From Saprospirales bacterium (GTDB taxonomy: Bacteria; Bacteroidota; Bacteroidia; Chitinophagales; Saprospiraceae): DNA of 64,000 nucleotides. Where the stretch lies: contig JADJYG010000004.1 in assembly GCA_016719895.1 (NCBI GenBank), positions 1 through 64,000 of the forward strand. The letters are read 5' to 3'. A model generated the notes under the pieces. It saw nothing but the letters and a program-made list of their open reading frames with translations. It searched no databases and was not told the origin of the DNA. Each line of letters opens with the position of its first letter. The stretch's first letter is position 1. The translations under genes and the position numbers were made by a program. Below, piece after piece: positions 41,229 to 51,500 of this stretch.

Positions 41229-42513
41229 GCGCATTTGGCCCGTTCTGGCCCTGCTGGGGCTGATCGTATTGCCGGCACTGTGCGCCGCGCAAAACAAACG
41301 GGAGTTGGAAGAACGCCGCAAAAAGCTGATCCGCGATATCGAAGTGACGGACAACCTGCTGCGCAAAACTACCAAAACGAAGGCGGCAACCCTCGACCGG
41401 TACGTGGCCCTTCAACGGCAGATTGAACGGCGCGAATACCTCATCCAGACGCTGACGGAGGAGATCGAAGAATCCGAACAGGCCATCGCCCGTACGGCAA
41501 TGGTGGTCGGGTCGCTCAGCCGCGACATCCGGGCCATGCAAGCCGACTACAGCAAGATCGTTCGCAACGCCTACCGGCGCAAGATGATGAATAACCCGCT
41601 CCTGTATGTGCTCGCTGCCGACAACCTGAACCAGGCCTTCCGCCGCTGGCTTTTTTTGCGCAAATACGACCGCTTTCGCAAAACGCAGGCGGAGGCTATC
41701 CTGGCCACCCAACAAACGCTTTCAAAAAAGATTCGCGCACTCGAACTGACCCGGCAGAAGAAAGAAGCGCTGCTGATTGCCCTCCAGGGCCAAAAAACAG
41801 CGCTGGGCGCCGAAATGAAAGACAAGGAAGAACTGCTGACCAGCCTGAAAAAAGACGAGGGCCGGCTACGGGAAGACCTGCAAAAAAAACAGGCCGCGCA
41901 CGAAGCGCTCAACCGGGCCATCGAGCAGGTTATCCAGGCAGAAATCCAAAAAAAGGTACAGGAGTCGCGGCGGGCCAAACCCGCTTCACCGGCCGGCCCG
42001 CCCCCCCGCGCGGAGGCGCCGCCTGCCGCCCCTCCCGCTGCCGGCGCTGATAAAACGACTGAAGACAACGACACGCCCAGCCTCGCCGAAGACGGCGCCA
42101 GCCTCGCCTTCCGGCAACACCGCGGCCGCCTGCCCTGGCCCGTGGACAAGGGCTTCATCTCCCGCGGATTCGGCCGGCAAAAGCACCCGACTTTGCGCAA
42201 CATCGAAATCACGAATAATGGCGTAGATATCCGCACGGATGAATCCGCCCAGGTGCATGCGGTGTTCGAAGGCAAGGTGGCCGGCGTGCAGTTCATCCCC
42301 GGACACGACTATACGGTGATCCTTCAACACGGCAACTACTACACCGTTTATTCCAACCTCAGCGAGACCAAACTTGCCAAAGGCGAGCGCGTGAACGCCA
42401 GTCAGATCATCGGCCGCGTCAGCGCCAATTCCATCACCGGGGCCTCGGAGCTGCACTTCGAACTCTGGCATGAAAAAAACCGGCTGAACCCGGCGAGTTG
42501 GATACGGAAGTAG
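41173..42513 (+). CDS. EnvC-like murein hydrolase activator (coiled coil + M23)
   Basis: A 446-aa secreted protein. Signal sequence 'WPVLALLGLIVLPALCAAQ' (about 22-40); long coiled coil (42-260) with 'ELEERRKKLIRDIEVTDNLL'; Pro/Ala linker (270-300); C-terminal M23/LytM domain (320-446) with 'GFISRGFGRQKHPTLRNIEI', 'NNGVDIRTDESAQVHAVFEG' and 'SELHFELWHEKNRLNPASWI'. The first zinc ligand is Asn in 'NNGVDI' where active M23 peptidases have His, as in EnvC, so it probably activates amidases rather than cutting peptidoglycan. The ATG at 41173 lies inside the upstream gene; a later start would shorten the signal peptide region. Confidence 0.88.
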   Translation: MFRNPTVLTSQRITNGPNRRIWPVLALLGLIVLPALCAAQNKRELEERRKKLIRDIEVTDNLLRKTTKTKAATLDRYVALQRQIERREYLIQTLTEEIEESEQAIARTAMVVGSLSRDIRAMQADYSKIVRNAYRRKMMNNPLLYVLAADNLNQAFRRWLFLRKYDRFRKTQAEAILATQQTLSKKIRALELTRQKKEALLIALQGQKTALGAEMKDKEELLTSLKKDEGRLREDLQKKQAAHEALNRAIEQVIQAEIQKKVQESRRAKPASPAGPPPRAEAPPAAPPAAGADKTTEDNDTPSLAEDGASLAFRQHRGRLPWPVDKGFISRGFGRQKHPTLRNIEITNNGVDIRTDESAQVHAVFEGKVAGVQFIPGHDYTVILQHGNYYTVYSNLSETKLAKGERVNASQIIGRVSANSITGASELHFELWHEKNRLNPASWIRK

Positions 42514-42535
42514 GGGCTATGCTATCCGGCAGCAT

Positions 42536-44410
42536 TTATTTTTGCTCCCACACATTATCCCCCCGTTGCACGTCAGCCAGGCGGCCGCTGGGGTCAATTT
42601 CCACTTTAGTCACTTTCCTCGCTTTTTCCGGAATATCAAAAGTGTAAACGGGGTCCACCCAGCGGTGGTCGGGCAGTACGGTGCGTTCCAGTTGCGATTC
42701 CGGGGGCTTGACGCCGCGCATGCTTTCGAGCGGAGCGTAAAAAAGTTCCTGGTCGCCGTTGGCATACGATACCAGGATGTCGAGCGGCATGGCCATACGG
42801 CCTTTGCGTTCGATGACCACCCGGGTGGTTTTGTTGTCGCCGGGTTCTACGGCCTGCAGCGCGTAATCGATCGTATGGGTGCGGTGTACAAAGTCCTCCT
42901 TGTACCAATCCAGTTCCAGGCCGCTTTGTTTTTCAAACACCCGGATGAGGTCATTGGCGTTGGGGTGTTTGAATTTCCAGGTGTCGAAATAGCGCAACAA
43001 GCCCTTGGCCAGGTGGGCCTTGCCGATGATGTACTCCAGTTGGTGTAAAAAAACGGCGCCTTTTGTATACGCAGCCATCGAGTAGGCGTAGCTGGATTTG
43101 AAATGGTCGGCATGGGTGGTCAGCGGCTCCTCCTGCCCGCTAAGGGCCATCGCCGTATAAGAAGCCATCGTACCGGAAAAGGGGTTTTCTTTCGCTTGCC
43201 GGGCGCCCAGGAGTCCTTCACGGGCCAGTTCGTTTGCGACGATCGTTTCGGCATAGGAGGTAAACCCTTCGTCCATCCAGGCATACAGGCTTTCGTTGGT
43301 GCCCAGCACCATTTGGTACCAGGAGTGCAGCTGCTCGTGCACCGACACGCCGACCAGGCTGTTCAGGCCGCGGTTGCCGGTGATGAGCGTAGCCAGCGGG
43401 TATTCCATGCCGCCGTCGCCGCCCTGGATGAAGTAGTATTCATTATACGGGTATTTGCCGAAATACTGGTTTATGATCGTCCGGGCTCGGTTCATGATGG
43501 CGGGCAAATCCTGCCAGGCTTTGTCGTAGCCCTTGTCTTTCTGCCAGAAGAAGTGCATGACCGTGCCGTCGTCGGCGGCAAATTTCGTATGCGCATAATC
43601 CGGGTCGGCCGCCCAAACGAAATCGTGCACATCCGGGGCAAAGAAATGGTAGGTGTATTGGTCTCCTGGCGGCAGTTGAAGCGTCGTGCCCGGTTCTTCG
43701 TAACCATAGCCAATCTCCTGCGGATTTTGCAGGTAGCCGCCGGCGGCCACGATATACGATTTATCGATGGTGATCCGAACGTCGAAGTCGCCCCATACGC
43801 CGTAAAACTCGCGGGCGATGTAGGGATTGGCGTGCCAGCCCTGGTAATCGTATTCGCAGAGTTTGGGGTACCATTGGGCCATGGAATAGGCAATGCCTTC
43901 GCGGTTGTCGCGCCCGGAGCGACGCACCTGTACGGGTACCTGGGCGTCCCACTCCATATCCAGCTGGGCATTGCTGTGCGGCAGGATGGGATTGTCCAGC
44001 GTCACTTCGAGGATGGTTTCGTTGGTTTCAAAATCGACTTTGGCGCCGTTGTGGCGCAGGGATCGCACCTTGATCCAGCCCTGCTCCTCCGTCGTCAGTT
44101 TTGGCAAGCGGCTCGATAGACGCGGATCGGCGTCTTCCAGCGTTTGGGCGCGCACGTCCATCATACTGCCCGGTTGGAAGGCGTTGAAATACAGGTGGTA
44201 AAATATTTTGTGGAGGGTGTCGGGGCTGTTATTGGAATAAGTAATCCGTTGGCTGCCCCGGTAGCGGTGTGTTTGCACATCCATATCGATGGCCATTTCA
44301 TAACGCACGCGTTGTTGCCAGCGTTCGGGTTGGGCCTGCAGTGCGGCGCCCGCGACAAAAACGCAAAACAGAAACAGGCGAAACCGGTGCGTTCCTTGCT
44401 TAAATTTCAT
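42536..44410 (-). CDS. M1-family metallopeptidase
   Basis: A 624-aa secreted zinc peptidase with signal 'RLFLFCVFVAGAALQAQ' (about 11-27). The M1 N-terminal beta domain is followed by the exopeptidase motif 'GGMEYP' (333-338) and 'SVHEQLHSWYQMVLGTNESL', with H358, E359, H362 and the third ligand E381 in 'MDEGFTSYAE'. Zn ligands and catalytic Glu are intact. The gene is monocistronic and divergent from the DUF6580-like gene. It likely trims peptides in the periplasm or outside; no T9SS tail is present. Confidence 0.93.
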   Translation of the reverse strand: MKFKQGTHRFRLFLFCVFVAGAALQAQPERWQQRVRYEMAIDMDVQTHRYRGSQRITYSNNSPDTLHKIFYHLYFNAFQPGSMMDVRAQTLEDADPRLSSRLPKLTTEEQGWIKVRSLRHNGAKVDFETNETILEVTLDNPILPHSNAQLDMEWDAQVPVQVRRSGRDNREGIAYSMAQWYPKLCEYDYQGWHANPYIAREFYGVWGDFDVRITIDKSYIVAAGGYLQNPQEIGYGYEEPGTTLQLPPGDQYTYHFFAPDVHDFVWAADPDYAHTKFAADDGTVMHFFWQKDKGYDKAWQDLPAIMNRARTIINQYFGKYPYNEYYFIQGGDGGMEYPLATLITGNRGLNSLVGVSVHEQLHSWYQMVLGTNESLYAWMDEGFTSYAETIVANELAREGLLGARQAKENPFSGTMASYTAMALSGQEEPLTTHADHFKSSYAYSMAAYTKGAVFLHQLEYIIGKAHLAKGLLRYFDTWKFKHPNANDLIRVFEKQSGLELDWYKEDFVHRTHTIDYALQAVEPGDNKTTRVVIERKGRMAMPLDILVSYANGDQELFYAPLESMRGVKPPESQLERTVLPDHRWVDPVYTFDIPEKARKVTKVEIDPSGRLADVQRGDNVWEQK

Positions 44411-44518
44411 AGTTTGTGTCAATTTGTTTTGGGCAATGATACTGCAATTGGCATTTACCGGTTGTCATTTTTTGGAAAAACGACGGCGAATTGGCGCCGA
44501 GCGAAGGGTTTGAAGTCC

Positions 44519-44526
44519 TATCTTTG
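44519..44526 (+). promoter_or_regulatory. Candidate -7 box for the DUF6580-like gene
   Basis: TATCTTTG ends 34 bases before the ATG at 44561, in the spacer divergent from the M1 peptidase. A TTG (44491-44493) lies 25 bases upstream, slightly far for a -33 element. Confidence 0.4.
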
Positions 44527-44560
44527 CGCAAACATTTGTTTGAACCGAACTACGCAAACC

Positions 44561-45097
44561 ATGAAATTTCGCCTGGCCATATTCCTGATTCTGATCGCTG
44601 CCGTATCGCGTCTGTTTCCCCACCCGCCCAATTTCACCCCGCTTGCCGCCATCGGACTGTTTGGCGTCGCGCACCTGGAACGGCGCTGGCTGGCCTGGGC
44701 GGTTCCTTTTGCAGCTTTGTTTGTTTCCGACCTGTTGCTCAACAACGTCCTGTACAGCCAGTACTATGAGGGGTTCGTCTGGTTTACATCCGGCTGGATT
44801 TACCTGTCCTTCGCCCTGGTGCTGGCGGTCGGCTGGGGGCTGTTGCGCCGCCGCCGGATATCTGCCTTGCGGGTGACCGGCGCCAGCTTGACGGCCTCCG
44901 CCGTATTTTTCCTGGTCAGCAATTTCAGCGTCTGGCTCGGGGGAGGTATGTATCCGAAGACCGGAGCCGGGCTGATGGCTTGTTACACGGCCGGACTGCC
45001 ATTTTTCAGCAATACCCTGCTCGGCGACCTGGCGTTTTCCGGGATTTTGTTCGGCGGGTACGCCTGGATGCTGCGCAGCAAACTGGCAACCGCCTGA
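44561..45097 (+). CDS. DUF6580-like small membrane protein
   Basis: A 178-aa protein with about five hydrophobic segments. 'LILIAAVSRLFPHPPNFTPL' followed by 'AAIGLFGVAHLERRWLAWAV', and 'FLVSNFSVWLGGGMYPKTGA', then 'YTAGLPFFSNTLLGDLAFSG' are the conserved blocks. The fold resembles S-components of ECF vitamin transporters, so small-molecule uptake is possible but unproven. Longer in-frame readings overlap the M1 peptidase and are not credible. Confidence 0.82.
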   Translation: MKFRLAIFLILIAAVSRLFPHPPNFTPLAAIGLFGVAHLERRWLAWAVPFAALFVSDLLLNNVLYSQYYEGFVWFTSGWIYLSFALVLAVGWGLLRRRRISALRVTGASLTASAVFFLVSNFSVWLGGGMYPKTGAGLMACYTAGLPFFSNTLLGDLAFSGILFGGYAWMLRSKLATA

Positions 45098-45170
45098 ACA
45101 AATCGGGACAATCTTTTTTATAGTAAGGCTGCCGTTCAGGCGGCTCCATATTTCACGATTACTTTTTACT

Positions 45171-45716
45171 ATGCCTGGTCTGCCCACACGCTCAGTAGAG
45201 CCTAAAAAAATTTCGGAAAGCCGAACGGTCATGACCGAAATGGTTATGCCGAACGACGCCAACCCCATGGGCAACCTGATGGGCGGGTATTTAATGCGCT
45301 GGATGGATATCGCCGCAGCCATTTGCGCCGGGCGGCATTGCGAAGCGCACGTGGTTACGGCAGCCGTCGACCACATTTCCTTCCAGAAACCGATTAAAGT
45401 GGGCGAGGTCATTACCCTGGAGGCCAGCGTGACGCGGGCGTTCAGTTCCTCGGTGGAAATATACGTTGAGGTATTTGCCAACGATATTAAAGGGCAAAAT
45501 CCACGGCGCTGTAATCACGCCTATTTCACCTTTGTAGCGTTAGATGATTCCAAAAAAACACCTATCGAGGCGCCGCCGGTCATCCCTTTATCCAGCGAAG
45601 AACAAAGCCGTTACGATGGTGCGGCGCGACGGCGCGAGCTGCGGCTGATCTTGTCCGGCAGGATCAAAGCTAAGGATGCGACGGAGATCAGGAAGTATTT
45701 TGCGGATAGCGAGTAA
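45171..45716 (+). CDS. Acyl-CoA thioesterase (hot-dog fold)
   Basis: A 181-aa protein. 'TEMVMPNDANPMGNLMGGYL' with 'MRWMDIAAAICAGRHCEAHV' and 'VTAAVDHISFQKPIKVGEVI' are the conserved hot-dog thioesterase motifs of the YciA/ACOT7 group (N29 and D46 are near the usual active site). The tail after about residue 140 is charged and helical. It should hydrolyse medium or long acyl-CoA in the cytosol. Stop codons of this gene and the convergent protease gene are seven bases apart. Confidence 0.92.
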   Translation: MPGLPTRSVEPKKISESRTVMTEMVMPNDANPMGNLMGGYLMRWMDIAAAICAGRHCEAHVVTAAVDHISFQKPIKVGEVITLEASVTRAFSSSVEIYVEVFANDIKGQNPRRCNHAYFTFVALDDSKKTPIEAPPVIPLSSEEQSRYDGAARRRELRLILSGRIKAKDATEIRKYFADSE

Positions 45717-45723
45717 TTCCGGC

Positions 45724-48411
45724 TCACTTTCCTGCCTGCACAACGACCATTTTTTGCCGGAACAACCCCGCGCCGGATTCGATCACCATCAAATACATTC
45801 CGCCGGCCAGGCTGCTCAAGTTGATCTGTGCCAAAGATTGCCCGCCCAGGGCATCAGCCGATAAAACCCTGCGCCCAGCGGCATCGAAAACAGTCAGGCG
45901 CTGCGGATCGGATGGCAATTGCACCCAAACCCATTGGTGTGCCGGCTGCGGATACAGAATAATATCCCTGCCGGCGCCTGGCGGAAGGATGGAATTTACG
46001 GCTGGTCCCAGATGAACGCAGTAGTCTTCCACCTGGCCAAACTCGAAGGTTTCACAAGGCAAGGAAGGCGCCCCGCTCAAGCCTCTGTATTTCATTTGGA
46101 CCCGCATGCGCGTCAGCCCAGACGCCAAAGCGGCTGGAGGCATGATGGTACCGGACACTTCCATATCACTGGCATAGCCGGGGTCGAAGGCCAGCTCGCC
46201 GGGGTCGTCAAAAACGCCGTCCGCATTGTAATCGATATATACCCGGAAATGCTCTTTGTAGGGGAACCCGGAAAAGCCGGGCCGCAGCGCGACCGCCAAA
46301 CCGGCGCTGGGCAATATTTCCGGGGGCGGGCCCGGCAGATCGCTGAAATCCTGGTAACCGGCGCCCCCGGCGGATACATTGCTCCAGGACCCGAGTTGGA
46401 CGCCGGCGATCCACTCGTCTTTGGCCGACGATGCCTTGGAGGCGCAATAGAACAGGTCAGTGCAGGCGCCGCATCCGAGTGTTTTGAAGCCGGCCAGGGT
46501 CGGCGCCGACAGGCTATCAGGGTCGCAAAGTGATTGGAGCTCGACGTCGTAAACGGTACAAGACAAAAGGTCCGACAACTGCAACAGGCTGCTATCGGGC
46601 TGGTATTCCGCCCAGTCGCCGCCGGCCGGGCGGACCCGGACGCGGTAGCCGGTAGCGGTGGGCGGTCCCGACCAGGTCAGGGTCGCCTGGGTTGGGCCTA
46701 CCGTCGAAGCCTGGATCGACAGCGGCGCGCTGCAACAGCCCAGCGTTCGAACGATGATGGGCGTCGTCCAGGTGCTCAACGATGTGCTGCTACAGCTCCC
46801 CCGGAGGGTGAACTCATACTCCGTACACGCACTTAAATTGCTTAACAAGAACGGATTAGAGGCGGATGGCGCCAGGGTCCAGAAAAGATCGCCTCTTTTT
46901 CGCCAGCGAACATTCACGGATTGAACCGCGGACACGGCGGACCAACGCAAAATGATCTGGTTGTCGGCGATACTTGCCGGCGCAACGGCAACCGGCGCTA
47001 AACACTGGACGCACTGGTCTTCATAGGATTCCAGTAAATCCAGCAGGTGAAGCCGGCCGCCGCTTACGGTGATATTGGCCAACGCGGCGTTCGGCGCAGC
47101 CGTGGTTAAAATCTGTTCTTTTACCCACAGCGCTGCGGCGGCCGGATCGGCTTTTGCGACAGCGATCAGGTTGTCGCAAGGGGCGGCATATAACAGGCCA
47201 ATGGCGCCGCTCACCTGTGGAGCAGCGAAGGATGTACCTGAAAAGGCGCCGTAGCTGTTGTTGGCTCCCGCACTGAACACATCCTTTCCATAGGCGCCTA
47301 AATCCACTGATTTGGCGCCCCAGGCAGCGTTATCGGCTTTGTTGTCCCATTTATTCAAACTGGTCACCCCGATCAGGTAATCGCTGGGGCATGCCGTCGG
47401 CAAATCGCCTTCCAGGTCCACATCCAGCGGCGTGTTGGCGGTTGCGGCCACGCTCAGAATACCCGCTGCGCCCAGGGTGTCGAAAGCGGCGCACCAGAGC
47501 GGCGAGCTGGACGGCTGGCCATAGGTAACGCCAAAGGAAGAATTAGCGGCAACGACAAAGGCGCCCTGCTGTCCGTTGGTTGCATTGTAGCGTTTGCGGG
47601 CTTTAAGGATGTAGTCGTAGGCCGCCAGGATATTCGATTCCTGGTCGGAGCCGGCGACGAAAAGGATTTTTACGTTCCAGGAGATGCCTGTGACCCCGAT
47701 TCCATTGTTTCCGCTGGCGCCGATAATGGCCGAAACAGGGGTGCCGTGCGTGACCGATTGGCCTGAAACGTCGTCATTTCCGGCATATACGTTCCAGCCG
47801 CGGAAATCGTCCACGTAGCCGTTGGCGTCATTGTCGAGGCCGTCGCCGGGGATTTCCAGGGAATTGCGCCACATATTGGCGATCAGGTCTTCGTGTTGAA
47901 ACTGAATGCCGTTGTCCACCACGGCGACCACGATCGTATCGCCCTGGGCCGTCAAGCCTCCGGTGCTGATTTCCCAGGCCAGCTCCGAATCAAAGTCGGC
48001 ATTTGGCGTGCCGCCCGTGGCGCCGGTGTTGATATGTTGCCATTGCTGGTCGAAAAGCGGGTCGTTGGGGAGCAGCGCCGGCGGGCGGGCGCGTTGTTCC
48101 AGCAGGTGGTTGAATTGCGCCATCGCCACACCGGGTTGGAGGCGCAACCATTCCAGCATTTGCCGTTCGGCGGCGTCGTTGGCGTCTGTTTCCAGCAGCC
48201 ACACATTGAGCAGATCAGCAACGCGCTGTTTCACCCGGAGCGAGGCGCCGGAAGGCGTACCGGGCAACCTAGCCAAGAGAAAGGCCGGTTCCTGTCCGGG
48301 CGGCAAACTCACTAACAGTTGTCCAGGCACATGCGCGTTGCGTTGCGCGATTGCCGCAGGCTGAAAAAACAGGCTGATCAAGAGAACCAGTACTACACAA
48401 GCGAGCTTCAT
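45724..48411 (-). CDS. Subtilisin-like (S8) protease with FN3, GEVED and T9SS domains
   Basis: About 895 aa, secreted. Signal peptide 1-22, propeptide-like region to about 155, S8 catalytic domain with D166 in 'VVAVVDNGIQ', H222 in 'THGTPVSAIIGA' and S394 in 'SGTSFAAPQVSGA'. Two fibronectin-III-like modules follow ('LAPVAVAPASIADNQIILRW', 'STVGPTQATLTWSGPPTATG'), then a GEVED domain ('FRVYIDYNADGVFDDPGELA') and a C-terminal Por-secretion tail ('ILYPQPAHQWVWVQLPS', 'GGMYLMVIESGAG'). An extracellular or cell-surface protease exported by T9SS. The ATG at 48411 is chosen because the hydrophobic signal starts there; another ATG lies three codons upstream. Confidence 0.92.
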   Translation of the reverse strand: MKLACVVLVLLISLFFQPAAIAQRNAHVPGQLLVSLPPGQEPAFLLARLPGTPSGASLRVKQRVADLLNVWLLETDANDAAERQMLEWLRLQPGVAMAQFNHLLEQRARPPALLPNDPLFDQQWQHINTGATGGTPNADFDSELAWEISTGGLTAQGDTIVVAVVDNGIQFQHEDLIANMWRNSLEIPGDGLDNDANGYVDDFRGWNVYAGNDDVSGQSVTHGTPVSAIIGASGNNGIGVTGISWNVKILFVAGSDQESNILAAYDYILKARKRYNATNGQQGAFVVAANSSFGVTYGQPSSSPLWCAAFDTLGAAGILSVAATANTPLDVDLEGDLPTACPSDYLIGVTSLNKWDNKADNAAWGAKSVDLGAYGKDVFSAGANNSYGAFSGTSFAAPQVSGAIGLLYAAPCDNLIAVAKADPAAAALWVKEQILTTAAPNAALANITVSGGRLHLLDLLESYEDQCVQCLAPVAVAPASIADNQIILRWSAVSAVQSVNVRWRKRGDLFWTLAPSASNPFLLSNLSACTEYEFTLRGSCSSTSLSTWTTPIIVRTLGCCSAPLSIQASTVGPTQATLTWSGPPTATGYRVRVRPAGGDWAEYQPDSSLLQLSDLLSCTVYDVELQSLCDPDSLSAPTLAGFKTLGCGACTDLFYCASKASSAKDEWIAGVQLGSWSNVSAGGAGYQDFSDLPGPPPEILPSAGLAVALRPGFSGFPYKEHFRVYIDYNADGVFDDPGELAFDPGYASDMEVSGTIMPPAALASGLTRMRVQMKYRGLSGAPSLPCETFEFGQVEDYCVHLGPAVNSILPPGAGRDIILYPQPAHQWVWVQLPSDPQRLTVFDAAGRRVLSADALGGQSLAQINLSSLAGGMYLMVIESGAGLFRQKMVVVQAGK

Positions 48412-48597
48412 TCCAGGCAATGTTGATTAAGCGTCGTAAAAATGGCGGGAATATCCGGAACGGCAAAAGATGCCGGATGATCGATCCGGGAATAATTTGT
48501 ATTTTTGACCCGTTGAACGCCGGTTCCTCCATTCGAATATGTTTTCGTTAATCATTTTACCCTGCCTTTATAAAAATGGACCGAATTTTGGGGAGCA

Positions 48598-51500
48598 ATG
48601 TATAAGCTGACAAAAGAGTTTTGGCAGGCTTGCCAGTTCGGAAACGCGCTGACTGTAGTGATCATCCTGCTGGTATCGCCGGCAGGTGGAAAAGCGCAAG
48701 CTGGCTGTTCGTGCACGAACTGTCCGCAGGTCATGCCGGATAATTTTCAGGGAAACTTTTTGATCCAGGTACAAAACGCCGCCAACCCTACCCTGGGACA
48801 AAACGGGCAGGGCGTTTGTGGCGTTGTCCTGAATTTTGACCATGAATACATCGGCGACTTACTGATCACCCTGACGTCCCCTGCCGGGCAGACCATTACC
48901 CTGATAGGCCCGGTGGGTCTTTTTGGTGAAACGGACGGCAGTTCCTGGAACATCACCTTTGTGCCCTGCAATGAGCCGGCCAATCCGGACCCGGGGTTTT
49001 CCGCCACCTGGAGCAACAACCAAAACTGGGGCTTGCTCGGCGCCTACACCGGCTCGTATTATCCATACCTTGGCTGTCTGGAAAATTTCAACACCGGCCC
49101 GGTAAACGGGCAGTGGGTGCTGACGGTCGTGGATGCGCAGGGCAACGATATGGGGAATTTTTACGATTACTCCATTATTTTTTGCGATCCTGCCAATATC
49201 CTGTGTTTTTCCTGTGAAGCCAATGCGGGGAATTTGTTGCAACCGGACGTGGCGCTGTGTGCCGGTGATCCGCAATTACAGTTGAACCTGCCTCCCACCT
49301 ATACGCCGCCGCAAGCGCCACCGCCGGCAAGCGCCTATTCGTATACGTATGCAATTGCCACTTCGGGCGTGCTGACCGGGTATGAAGACGGCCCCGACCT
49401 GAGCGCCTATCCGGCGGGAAGCTATACTGTTTGCGGACTGTCGTATCTAACCGCCGCGCTGGGCAATCTGCCGCCGCCAGACGGCTCCCTGACCATCACC
49501 CAGCTCGCCGCCCAACTGAACTCCAATGCGCCGCCGTTTTGCGGCAAGATCACCTCGAACTGCGTCAATGTCACTATTCTTGATAATCCTCCGGATATCG
49601 AAGACTTTGCAACGATCTGCGCGCCGGAATGTATGGAGTACTATGGCCAGTTCTTTTGCACCAGCGGCGACCACGTGGTCATGCTGGAGCAAGATGGCTG
49701 CCCTTATACGGCCACCCTGCACCTGGCGGTGCAACAACCGGTATTTCGCTCGGTATCCGAAACGATCTGCGCCGGAGCCTGTGCCCAAACGCCTGGTTTT
49801 GAAACATACTGCGACCCTGGCCCGCACACCCAGACATTTACCGGGCCGAATGGCTGCGACAGCGTTGTTGTTTTGAACCTCACCGTGCTGAACCCCGTTG
49901 CCGCAATTCTGCCCCCCGCGGTGCTTTCGTGTGGCCAATCCACGGTTGCGCTGGAGGGCGCCGGCTCCACGCCGCCTGGCGCCGGGACCACGTATCATTG
50001 GTCTGCCGCCAACGGCGGGCAGTTGATCGGCCCGGTCAACCAAATTAATGCCATGGCCGGCAATGCGGGCGCCTATGCCCTGCAGGTCTGCCGTCTTGCA
50101 CCGCTGGTAGTATGCTGCGATACGGCTACGGCAAACGTACAGGCCAGTCAGAACCCGCCGGCGGCGCCAGGCATGATCGCAGGCCCGGCAACCGTTTGCC
50201 CCGGTCAAAATGCCGGCTGGAACGTGCCCATGTTGAACGGCGTGCAATACCTCTGGAGCGCGCCTCCCGGCGTGTCTGTACAAACAGGCCAGGGTACGGC
50301 GGCGATCAGCATGAGTTGGAATATAAACAGCGGCGGCATGGTCTGCGTTACGGCAATGAATGCTTGTGGCGCCAGTACGCCGGCCTGCCTGGATGTAGCT
50401 TTAGCCACCGCGCCGGCAGCGCCGCAAACGCCGCAGGGAGATACGCTCGTTTGTCCGGGAGATACGGTGTTTTATACCCTCCCGGCAGCGCCTGGGACGG
50501 CCGCTGTCCTCTGGCTAATTCCTCCAGGCCTCAACATCATACAAGGCCAGAATACCGATAGCCTTCAGGTCGTCTGGACACAACCCGGGGCATCGGCTAT
50601 CTGCGCAGCCCTGATCAATACCTGCGACACCAGCGCTTACGCCTGCCTGAACGTGCAGGTGGACGCCCCGCCGGGTGCGCCGGCGATCAAGGGCCCGGAC
50701 AGCCTTTGCATAGGAGGAATAGCGGCGTATGAAGCCGGGCCTATGCCTGGCATAACGGCATACCTCTGGAAAGTGACGGGCGGAACCATACTGGGAAAAA
50801 GCGATACGTCGCATATAAAAGTCGCCTGGAATGCGACCGCGGTGGTTGGGCAAGTGTGCGCACAAGCGCTTCATGCCTGCGGCCCCGGGGCGGGCCAATG
50901 CATGGACGTGGCCATTTTACCGCCCCCCGCACCAAACGCTGGTCCCGATACGGCAGTTTGTGGGAATGCGGTCGGCCTGCGCGCTAAACCCAATGCGCCG
51001 TCGAGCCAGGGCTTTTGGCAAGCCTTATCCGGCCCGGGCGCGGTCGTATTTGCGGATAGCGCCAGCACGATTACGCTTGCGACGGTTGCGCAAGCGGGTG
51101 ATTACACCCTTAGATGGGTCGAAAATGGCGCCTTTTGCACCGGATCAGACACCGTACGGATCATCTTTCTTGCCTTGCCCACGGCTGGGCCGGCAGTGCC
51201 GGTATGCGACCCGGCAAACGAGAACTATACCGTCCAATTCCCCGTAACCGGCGGCATGCCGCCTTACCACGTAAACGGCCAATCCGTCAATGGCAATCTT
51301 TATCTATCCTGGCCTATCCCCAGCGACAGCGCTTATCATTTTCAAATCCTGGATGCGCAGGGATGCGCGTCGCCTCCGGTACAAGGCGTGCACAGCTGCA
51401 CCTGCACGACCAGCATAGGGCCGATGAATGGGCAACTTTTGGAAGCGTGTGCCGGCGACAGCGTACAAGCTGCCTTACCAACGGATATTTTCCTGGATGG

